Under the pieces are notes generated by a model. It searched no databases. It was given only the letters and a program-made list of their open reading frames with translations, and was not told the DNA's origin. DNA of 7,082 nt from an uncultured Dorea sp. (GTDB lineage: Bacteria > Bacillota > Clostridia > Lachnospirales > Lachnospiraceae), in assembly GCF_934294775.1 (NCBI RefSeq), contig NZ_CAKRAH010000088.1, forward strand, positions 1-7,082. The letters are read 5' to 3'. Positions within the stretch are counted from its first letter, which is position 1; the number at the start of each line of letters is the position of its first letter. Shown here piece after piece: positions 1 through 4,718 of the stretch. The position numbers and the translations under genes were made by a program.

Positions 1-134
1 CTTCTTCTGCCTTTTTTCTTGCCTCTTCTATTTTTTCTCTTAGTTCTTCCTTCACCTCTTCTTCTGCCTTTTTTCTTGCCTCTTCTATTTTTTCTCTTAG
101 TTCTTCCTTCACCTCTTCTTCTGCCTTTTTTCTT
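1..134. repeat. 57-bp in-frame tandem repeat in the tail of nuclease copy 1
   Basis: Positions 1-57 and 58-114 are identical, and 115-134 begins a third copy before diverging. Read on the minus strand each unit encodes 19 residues rich in Glu and Lys (segments such as EEVKEELREK and IEEARKKAE), predicting a long charged helix or coiled coil. The array continues past the window edge, so the copy number is unknown. Perfect identity between units points to recent expansion by slippage or recombination. Confidence 0.9.
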
Positions 135-913
135 ATCTTTTCTCTGTCCTCTTCGCTTACCTGCGCAAACACTCTTGCTTTCATTTCCGGACTTGCTTTT
201 TGTATTGCTATGTCAAATAAAATTTCGTCTGCTGACCGCACTCCTAACACCTCCTTAAATTTCTTCTGATTCGCATCCGTTACTGTTTTCATTACTGAAC
301 GGTACAACGGATTCTTTCGATTATGCAAATATACAGACATAAGATCATGTATCTTGTCATTTTCTAACTGATCTGTAAGACTGCTCAGCCACAGATTCTT
401 CTCCTTCGACAATCTGCTGGTTACCAGAATCTGTATTGGGAATATATCTCCCTCCACATAATAAATCCCTTCTTCCTCTTTCCGAATCTTATATCCACGT
501 TCCTTTGTCAGATGCTCGATTACTTTTCTCGGATACTTCTTGCTTACCAGACTTATCGTTATATCATCTATTGCTATACTGTTTACTTTCTCAGAATCTG
601 CTTTGTAAAAACATGCATATCCGTACACCTTATAAAAGTCATCAACTCCCATATAATCTGTCGGGCTTTTATATTCCAAGACATTATTTCCCCTGAATAT
701 TTTTCCGATATTTTTATAAATCGACACATTCTCTACTTTTTTAAGTATCAATAAATCAATTTGCATCGGCTTCTTGGATAACTGGTATTCAGATTCAAAT
801 TTTAGTTTTTCCCGTTCATCTTCGAATTCAATCTTTGTTGCTGCTACAAAAGCCGGATGCCACTGTATCTTCTGTACATTCTCATTGTCTTTGTTCTTCC
901 ATCTTCTCTCCAT
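1..913 (-). CDS. PD-(D/E)XK nuclease-like protein, copy 1 (C-terminus off the window)
   Basis: Open from ATG at 913 to the left edge (304 codons, no stop), so the gene is partial. The start is firm: AAGGAGG at 923-929 lies 9 nt upstream, and the same frame meets a TGA shortly upstream with no other ATG between. Residues 1-225 align without a gap with the paralogue at 3508-4359. The N-terminal half shows a PD-(D/E)XK-type order: a Glu in the KFESE segment (about 40), Asp in QIDLLIL (about 53), then Glu-x-Lys in LEYKSP (about 80-82). This suggests an Rpn/PDDEXK-type DNA nuclease, a group implicated in recombination and phage defence; the assignment is inferred from motifs. After residue 230 the protein enters a highly charged Glu/Lys/Arg helix made of perfect 19-residue repeats, absent from the other copy. 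An internal Shine-Dalgarno plus GTG precedes that tail. Target and partner unknown. Confidence 0.75.
   Translation of the reverse strand, partial: MERRWKNKDNENVQKIQWHPAFVAATKIEFEDEREKLKFESEYQLSKKPMQIDLLILKKVENVSIYKNIGKIFRGNNVLEYKSPTDYMGVDDFYKVYGYACFYKADSEKVNSIAIDDITISLVSKKYPRKVIEHLTKERGYKIRKEEEGIYYVEGDIFPIQILVTSRLSKEKNLWLSSLTDQLENDKIHDLMSVYLHNRKNPLYRSVMKTVTDANQKKFKEVLGVRSADEILFDIAIQKASPEMKARVFAQVSEEDREKIRKKAEEEVKEELREKIEEARKKAEEEVKEELREKIEEARKKAEE
239..256 (-). promoter_or_regulatory. Candidate internal translation start in nuclease copy 1
   Basis: On the minus strand a perfect AAGGAGG (250-256) stands 8 nt before an in-frame GTG (239-241, codon 225). The paralogue has the same element with the same spacing at the same codon. 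Initiation here would make a separate C-terminal protein consisting mainly of the repeat tail. The codons for Lys-Glu-Glu/Val make an accidental AAGGAGG possible, so translation from this site is inferred. Confidence 0.45.
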
Positions 914-953
914 GTCCCGGATCCTCCTTATGTAATTGTACGGAGTCTCCTTT

Positions 954-1004
954 TTCAGAAAACTCCTGCTGTTGAAATGTGAAATAAAGCATGAATTTTC
1001 TGAA
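954..1004 (-). other. Inverted repeat in the nuclease copy 1 leader
   Basis: TTCAGAAAA (954-962) and TTTTCTGAA (996-1004) are perfect 9-nt complements separated by 33 nt, just upstream of the Shine-Dalgarno. The right copy keeps a 7-bp version. It could fold in the mRNA leader or be a protein site. The long loop makes a strong hairpin uncertain. Confidence 0.35.
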
Positions 1005-1222
1005 CTGACAGGCTTTTGCCTGCTTATGATTTGCTTTTTGAATTATATAATGTGAGTACCAATCTTTGTTTTGTATACTCATACCACTATATTTAAGAGT
1101 TAATAGAAAATATGCTTTTGTTTATACTATCATATCATCTTTCTGAATGCAATACCTTTTACCGTGCAGCAATGCTCAAGTGGGTACTACATTTCTCTTT
1201 TTTTATATTTTTCTTTGTTTTT

Positions 1223-1238
1223 CGTAACATTTGTTACG
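1223..1238 (+). promoter_or_regulatory. Candidate Crp/Fnr-family operator upstream of rubredoxin
   Basis: CGTAACATTTGTTACG is a perfect inverted repeat (7-nt arms CGTAACA/TGTTACG, 2-nt centre). Its two-fold symmetry, length and GTA-N8-TAC spacing suit a Crp/Fnr-type dimer. The centre (1230.5) lies 41.5 bp before the start site predicted from the TATACT at 1260-1265, the class II activator position. The Crp/Fnr gene at 1554-2222 is the natural candidate to bind it; that link is inferred. Confidence 0.55.
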
Positions 1239-1259
1239 CAATTATTCTTCAAAATCCCC

Positions 1260-1265
1260 TATACT
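1260..1265 (+). promoter_or_regulatory. Predicted -10 element for rubredoxin
   Basis: TATACT matches the sigma-A -10 consensus in five of six positions. No recognisable -35 lies 16-18 bp upstream; the inverted repeat at 1223-1238 occupies the region just beyond, as expected for an activator-dependent promoter. The predicted start is near 1272, giving a leader of about 124 nt. Confidence 0.45.
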
Positions 1266-1395
1266 TTAATCACAACATAAGTTGTACAACACAATCAACA
1301 CCAACCGGATTACACAGACACCCGATCGTATATCATACTTTCCCAGTCTCGTAATCCTGGATATTCAAACTTATAAAGCAAAGGAGATTTTAACT

Positions 1396-1557
1396 ATGAA
1401 AAAATATGTATGTGAACCATGTGGCTATGAATATGATCCGGCGATCGGAGATCCTGACAACGGAATCGAACCTGGGACAGCTTTTGAAGATCTGCCGGAA
1501 GACTGGGTATGTCCAATCTGTGGACTCGGTAAAGATGTATTTGCCCCTGAAGATTAA
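1396..1557 (+). CDS. Rubredoxin
   Basis: A 53-residue cytoplasmic one-iron electron carrier. The four iron ligands are two CxxCG knuckles at Cys6/Cys9 (CEPCG) and Cys39/Cys42 (CPICG), with the usual 29-residue interval, the aromatic Tyr-Glu-Tyr-Asp stretch after the first knuckle, the GDPDNGIEPGT loop and the LPEDWVCP segment. Length and motifs are those of a canonical clostridial rubredoxin. The start is fixed by AAGGAG at 1381-1386, 9 nt upstream; a longer in-frame ATG at 1282 lacks a ribosome site and would add non-family sequence. In anaerobes such proteins carry electrons from NAD(P)H oxidoreductases to rubrerythrin, superoxide reductase or flavodiiron proteins; its partner here is not known, though a rubredoxin-domain flavin reductase and a hemerythrin lie close by. 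A candidate activator site precedes its promoter. Its stop interlocks with that of the convergent regulator gene. Confidence 0.97.
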   Translation: MKKYVCEPCGYEYDPAIGDPDNGIEPGTAFEDLPEDWVCPICGLGKDVFAPED

Positions 1558-1562
1558 TCTTC
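1549..1562. other. Palindrome holding two interlocked convergent stop codons
   Basis: GAAGATTAATCTTC is a perfect 14-bp palindrome. The rubredoxin stop TAA is 1555-1557 and the regulator stop TAA (minus strand) is 1554-1556, so the coding regions overlap by 4 bp in the central TTAA. Both proteins consequently end in Glu-Asp. There is no room for a terminator between the two genes; each transcript must run into the other unless stopped inside it. Confidence 0.9.
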
Positions 1563-2222
1563 TTCCTGCAGGCGGTCGTAATCTAAGATTTCAATCACTT
1601 TACGATTTACAATCTGAATGATTCCTTCCTCCTGCAGGTTCAGAAGCATCCGGGATAAGGATGGTCTTGTAGTATTCAGATAGGCTGCCAGATCTTCCCG
1701 GTTCATTTGTAACTTTACCCGGTAATCCGGGTTACTGTTTTCCAGCAGGTACGCTGCTACCCTCTGGCGGAGATTTCCACTGGTAAGGACTTCAATCTGA
1801 TGGTTATGTTTATCTGCTTTTTCGGCAAAAAGCTGGAGCATATTGAAGACAACTTTACTGTGATGTACACAATTTCTTTCGCATCTACCTCCGAAGAAAC
1901 TCTGTGAAACTTCCAGAACAGACACTTCTTTTTTCGCTCTGGCATAACCCGAATATGCAGACTGGCGCAGAAACATTTCGACTTCGCCAAATTCCTCACC
2001 CACCGTAACACGACAGATTCTTGTAACCTTACCATTCAGGTTAATGCTTCCAAGCTCAATTTCTCCTTCCAGAACAAAATATAATTTCTTTGGAGCATCA
2101 CCCTGCCGGAAAATGTATTCATTTTTCTTATACTTCCTGACTGTGGCCTGTGAACAGACCAAACTTTTCTTAAGTTCTTCTTCTGTCAGGTTGTGGAAGA
2201 TCTGTAACTGTTGTAACTGCAT
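1554..2222 (-). CDS. Crp/Fnr-family transcriptional regulator
   Basis: A 222-residue protein with an N-terminal cyclic-nucleotide-binding-type beta barrel (about 10-112, containing the FRQGDAP and GEEFGEVEMF turns), a dimer helix (about 120-145) and a C-terminal winged helix-turn-helix (about 148-215; NREDLAAYLNTTRPSLSRML includes the recognition helix with Arg186 and Arg191). The start is placed at the ATG at 2222: it follows an AAGGAAAGGG purine tract and gives the typical family length and the usual MQLQQLQIFHNLTEEEL opening. An in-frame ATG at 2273 would add 17 residues but has no ribosome site. Four cysteines (23, 70, 114, 118) and a C-x3-C-x-H-H cluster at 114-121 could sense redox state or bind a metal or cluster; this is inferred. 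The gene is convergent with rubredoxin and divergent from the flavin reductase fusion, so it likely controls one or both in response to O2, NO or redox state. Confidence 0.9.
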   Translation of the reverse strand: MQLQQLQIFHNLTEEELKKSLVCSQATVRKYKKNEYIFRQGDAPKKLYFVLEGEIELGSINLNGKVTRICRVTVGEEFGEVEMFLRQSAYSGYARAKKEVSVLEVSQSFFGGRCERNCVHHSKVVFNMLQLFAEKADKHNHQIEVLTSGNLRQRVAAYLLENSNPDYRVKLQMNREDLAAYLNTTRPSLSRMLLNLQEEGIIQIVNRKVIEILDYDRLQEED

Positions 2223-2301
2223 AAGATACCCTTTCCTTCTGGCATATATCGCATTTTCTACCCGCAATGCCATAGATGACTTTCAGATGTTTTGCTACAC
2301 G

Positions 2302-2314
2302 AAGAATGATTCTT
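2302..2314. promoter_or_regulatory. Palindrome in the divergent regulator/flavin-reductase intergenic region
   Basis: AAGAATGATTCTT is a perfect 6-1-6 palindrome whose centre (2308) is 86 bp from each of the two divergent start codons. The AAT-N-ATT core recalls Fur/PerR-family boxes, but the outer bases fit poorly, so the binding protein cannot be named. A TATAGT at 2349-2354 could be the -10 of the rightward gene, without a clear -35. Confidence 0.3.
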
Positions 2315-2393
2315 ATAACCATTCTGTAATACATTCAATGCTCTAATTATAGTCCTGCGGGAAATTGGTTTCAATGAAAAACGAGGTGATTTT

Positions 2394-2993
2394 ATGAACA
2401 AAAAAGCTCTGTATAATCTGACTTATGGTTTATTTATCCTGACCGCCAAAGACGGTGACAAAGACAACGGCTGTATCGTGAATACTGTAATCCAGGTAAC
2501 GACCTCTCCAAACCGGATTCTGGTCGCTGTAAACAAAGGTAATTTTACTCACGATATGATTCTCAAAACCGGAGAATTTAACGTATCAATATTATCTGAG
2601 CAGGCAGATTTTTCCACTTTCCAACATTGGGGATTCCAGAGTGGGGCAACGGTTGATAAAACGATTGGTATCTCTTATGAACGTGCAGCCAACCAGATCA
2701 TCTATCTTACTAACCAGACAAATGCTTATATCAGCGCTAAAGTCATCTCAGCTACCGACCTTGAAAGCCACACCTTGTTTCTTGCAGATGTGACAGATGC
2801 AGATACTTTATCATCTGATCCTTCTGTAACCTACACCTACTACCAGAATCATATCAAACCTGCTCCGGAAAGCAGCAAAAAGACTGGGTATGTCTGTACT
2901 ATATGCGGATATATTTATGACGGCGATCCCCTCCCGGAAGATTTCATATGTCCGATATGTAAGCATCCCGCTTCCGATTTCAAACCGTTATAA
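2394..2993 (+). CDS. Flavin reductase-rubredoxin fusion (high-molecular-weight rubredoxin type)
   Basis: A 199-residue cytoplasmic protein. Residues 1-155 form a flavin reductase-like FMN-binding split barrel (NLTYGLFILTAKDGDKDNG, the NTVIQVTTSPNRILVAVNKGN core, then EFNVSILSEQ). A Pro/Ser/Lys linker (about 154-164) leads to a C-terminal rubredoxin domain (165-199) with ligands Cys168/Cys171 and Cys186/Cys189. This is the architecture of Hrb, which in Moorella moves electrons from NADH through FMN and the iron centre to the flavodiiron O2/NO reductase FprA; no FprA gene is in the window. The rubredoxin domain is the short type: only 14 residues separate the two knuckles, as in rubrerythrin tails, against 29 in the free rubredoxin at 1396. 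The second knuckle is CPICK rather than CPICG. GAGGTGA at 2383-2389 supports the start. The hemerythrin follows 38 nt downstream, apparently in the same transcript. Confidence 0.92.
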   Translation: MNKKALYNLTYGLFILTAKDGDKDNGCIVNTVIQVTTSPNRILVAVNKGNFTHDMILKTGEFNVSILSEQADFSTFQHWGFQSGATVDKTIGISYERAANQIIYLTNQTNAYISAKVISATDLESHTLFLADVTDADTLSSDPSVTYTYYQNHIKPAPESSKKTGYVCTICGYIYDGDPLPEDFICPICKHPASDFKPL

Positions 2994-3031
2994 TTAGCAC
3001 ATACAATACACCATATACAGGAGGAATTACT

Positions 3032-3454
3032 ATGAATATCACATTTGACGATAATTTGATCACAGGCAATAAAACAATCGATGCACAGCATCAGGAACTC
3101 ATCGACCGTATCCAGCAGTTTGTTACTGCCTGCGAATCCGGTGACACGAAAGTAAAAGCAATCAAGATGTTAGACTACCTTGATGAATATACAAATTTCC
3201 ATTTTCAGGAAGAGGAAGAACTTCAAAAATCAGTCAACTACCCTGAACTTGCCAATCACCATGCCAAACATGAAGAATTCAAAAAATCTATTCAGGAATT
3301 ATATGATTTTCTAAATGAAAATGAAGGTCCTAACGAGCAATTCATCCAGCAGGTTAAACGTAACGTTGTAGACTGGTTATTCCAGCATATCAAAACGTTT
3401 GACCGTTCCGTTGCCGAGTATATTCATTTGACGGATAATGTTGAGAGATTATAA
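3032..3454 (+). CDS. Bacteriohemerythrin
   Basis: A 140-residue four-helix-bundle protein that binds O2 at a non-haem di-iron centre. The full ligand set is visible: His20 (DAQHQELI), His57 and Glu61 (HFQEE), His76 and His80 (HHAKH), His119 and Asp124 (HIKTFD). YPELANHH and WLFQHI are typical. It is a single-domain cytoplasmic form with no sensory fusion. AGGAGG at 3019-3024, 7 nt before the ATG, fixes the start. The preceding flavin reductase-rubredoxin fusion ends 38 nt upstream without a terminator, so the pair is probably one operon; O2 or NO handling or delivery to a flavodiiron reductase is the sensible shared role, though the sequence does not show an interaction. A strong hairpin terminator follows 8 nt after the stop. 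Confidence 0.96.
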   Translation: MNITFDDNLITGNKTIDAQHQELIDRIQQFVTACESGDTKVKAIKMLDYLDEYTNFHFQEEEELQKSVNYPELANHHAKHEEFKKSIQELYDFLNENEGPNEQFIQQVKRNVVDWLFQHIKTFDRSVAEYIHLTDNVERL

Positions 3455-3462
3455 ATAGCCAG

Positions 3463-3507
3463 ACGCATCTAACAAGTAGAATATATCTGTTAGATGCGTT
3501 CTCTATT
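3463..3507 (+). terminator. Rho-independent terminator of the fusion-hemerythrin operon
   Basis: ACGCATCTAAC (3463-3473) pairs perfectly with GTTAGATGCGT (3489-3499) over 11 bp, with a 15-nt loop, followed by the T-rich TTCTCTATTTTA. It also sits directly after the stop of the convergent nuclease gene (3508), so it may serve both strands, although only the plus strand has a good T tract. Confidence 0.85.
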
Positions 3508-4359
3508 TTATATAATCCCTTTTTCTTCCAACTCTATTATCAGCTTTTTCTGATATTCATAATCAGAAGTTGCTTTAATCAAATCGTCCATTCGTCCTTC
3601 TTTTATTAAGATACGATTTAATGCATTTATCTTTTCTTCTTTTATCTCTTTACATATTTCCACCAATATTTCATCCGCAGATTTCACGTCATTTTCCTCC
3701 TTAAATTTATCTCTATTGGCATTTGTTAATGTTTTCATAACCGATCTATATAAGGGATTATTTCTATTTTTTAAATAAATTTTCATAAGATTCTGTATTC
3801 TATCAATTTCTATCTGGTCCGTAAGACTGCTCAACCACAGATTCTTTTCCTTTGATAGTCTGCTTGTTACCAGAATTTGTATTGGAAATATATCTCCTTC
3901 CACATAATAAATCCCTTCTTCTTCCTTTCGAATCTTATATCCACGTTCCTTTGTCAGATGCTCGATTACTTTTCTTGGATACTTCTTGCTTACCAGACTT
4001 ATCGTTATATCGTCTATCGCTATACTATTCGCTTCTTCGGAATCTGCTTTATAAAAACATGCATATCCATATACTTTATAAAAATCATCAACTCCCATGT
4101 AGTCTGTCGGGCTTTTATATTCCAGGACGTTATTTCCCCTGAATATTTTTCCGATATTTTTATAAATCGATACATTCTCCACTTTCTTAAGTATCAATAA
4201 ATCAATCTGCATCGGCTTTTTGGATAACTGATATTCCGATTCAAATTTTAATTTGTCCCGTTCATCTTCGAATTCAATTTTTGTTGCCGCTACAAACGCC
4301 GGATGCCATTGTATCTTCTGTACAGTCTCCTTCTCTTTGTTCTTCCATCTTCTCTCCAT
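3508..4359 (-). CDS. PD-(D/E)XK nuclease-like protein, copy 2 (complete)
   Basis: A 283-residue predicted cytoplasmic protein, a close paralogue of the gene at 1-913. The start at 4359 is preferred over the in-frame ATG at 4398: it has AAGGAGG at 4369-4375 with 9-nt spacing, and in the other copy the upstream ATG is a Lys codon while this ATG and its ribosome site are kept. Candidate nuclease residues are Glu40, Asp53 (QIDLLIL), Glu80 and Lys82 (LEYK), the beta-hairpin order of PD-(D/E)XK enzymes such as Rpn; none is missing. Residues 84-104 (PTDYMG, FYKVYGYACFYKA) are conserved in both copies. The tail after residue 230 is a short charged helical region unrelated to the repeat tail of copy 1. 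An internal ribosome site precedes codon 225. A nuclease or defence role is inferred; a hypothetical protein of unknown role is the fallback. Confidence 0.75.
   Translation of the reverse strand: MERRWKNKEKETVQKIQWHPAFVAATKIEFEDERDKLKFESEYQLSKKPMQIDLLILKKVENVSIYKNIGKIFRGNNVLEYKSPTDYMGVDDFYKVYGYACFYKADSEEANSIAIDDITISLVSKKYPRKVIEHLTKERGYKIRKEEEGIYYVEGDIFPIQILVTSRLSKEKNLWLSSLTDQIEIDRIQNLMKIYLKNRNNPLYRSVMKTLTNANRDKFKEENDVKSADEILVEICKEIKEEKINALNRILIKEGRMDDLIKATSDYEYQKKLIIELEEKGII
3685..3702 (-). promoter_or_regulatory. Candidate internal translation start in nuclease copy 2
   Basis: AAGGAGG (3696-3702, minus strand) stands 8 nt before an in-frame GTG (3685-3687, codon 225), exactly as in copy 1. 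Initiation would give a 59-residue acidic/basic helical protein ending at the same stop (3508). An ATG within the 8-nt spacer is out of frame and stops after two codons, so it is not the start. Confidence 0.45.
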
Positions 4360-4401
4360 ACATCGGATCCTCCTTATGTAATTGTCCGGAGTCTCCATTC
4401 C

Positions 4402-4448
4402 CAGAAAACTCCTGCTGTTAAAATGTGAAATAAAGCATGAATTTTCTG
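4402..4448 (-). other. Inverted repeat in the nuclease copy 2 leader
   Basis: CAGAAAA (4402-4408) and TTTTCTG (4442-4448) are complementary and occupy the same place as the 9-bp version in front of copy 1. The conserved position just upstream of the ribosome site suggests a leader structure or a binding site, but the 33-nt loop and A/T-rich stem make it weak. Confidence 0.3.
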
Positions 4449-4628
4449 AACCGCCAGGATCTTACCTGCTTATGAATTGTTTTTTGAATTATATAATGAT
4501 AGTAACAATCACTTTTTTATGCGCCGCATCATTATATTTAAGAGTTAATAGAAAATATGCTTTTGTTTATATTAGCATATCTTTACTTCATGCGCAACAC
4601 CTTTTATCTTCTCTTTACTGTATTTTTC

Positions 4629-4658
4629 TTGTCTTACATGATACACTGAATTTATACT
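4629..4658 (+). promoter_or_regulatory. Predicted promoter of the candidate selenoprotein gene
   Basis: TTGTCT (4629-4634) and TATACT (4653-4658) are separated by 18 bp and resemble sigma-A -35 and -10 elements. The predicted start near 4665 leaves a leader of about 54 nt. It lies just outside the duplicated block, so the gene has its own promoter. Confidence 0.5.
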
Positions 4659-4718
4659 TAAAAGCATCAAAATATTTATTAGATAAATCCCCCAGAAATT
4701 TCGAAAGGATCCAATCAC

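Larger units (their letters stand above)
224..1162. repeat. Left copy of a ~0.94-kb direct repeat (nuclease gene plus leader)
   Basis: This segment matches 3670-4606 in the same orientation with few differences. It includes nuclease codons 1 to about 230 and roughly 250 bp of upstream DNA. Similarity stops abruptly within the gene, where the C-terminal tails differ, and fades upstream near 1162. The intergenic stretch 914-1162 therefore holds the duplicated leader; a TATAGT on the minus strand (1086-1091; TATAAT in the right copy) is a possible -10 element but has no convincing -35 partner. Confidence 0.9.
3670..4606. repeat. Right copy of the ~0.94-kb direct repeat
   Basis: This segment matches 224-1162 in the same orientation, offset by 3446 bp with no indel over 225 codons of the nuclease gene, and continues through about 250 bp of leader with minor indels. 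Together the copies bracket the rubredoxin, regulator, fusion and hemerythrin genes. No inverted termini, transposase or target duplication is visible, so a gene duplication is favoured over an insertion sequence. The intergenic stretch 4360-4606 holds only this duplicated leader. Confidence 0.9.

Noticed and set aside
1..134. CRISPR-like array
   Set aside because: The units are head-to-tail without spacers, lie inside an open frame and keep that frame.
436..754. Plus-strand open frames within nuclease copy 1 (and their equivalents at 3852-4200 in copy 2)
   Set aside because: They are antisense shadows; their similarity to each other only reflects the duplicated nuclease genes.
882..1082. 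Minus-strand 66-codon frame in the copy 1 leader
   Set aside because: It overlaps the nuclease start in another frame, is not preserved in the copy 2 leader and has no ribosome site.
4357..4398. Upstream ATG at 4398 as the start of nuclease copy 2
   Set aside because: The copy 1 counterpart is a Lys codon with a stop just before it, whereas the downstream ATG and its AAGGAGG are conserved in both copies.
224..4606. Composite transposon flanked by two insertion sequences
   Set aside because: The repeats carry no transposase of a known family, no terminal inverted repeats and no target duplication that I can see.
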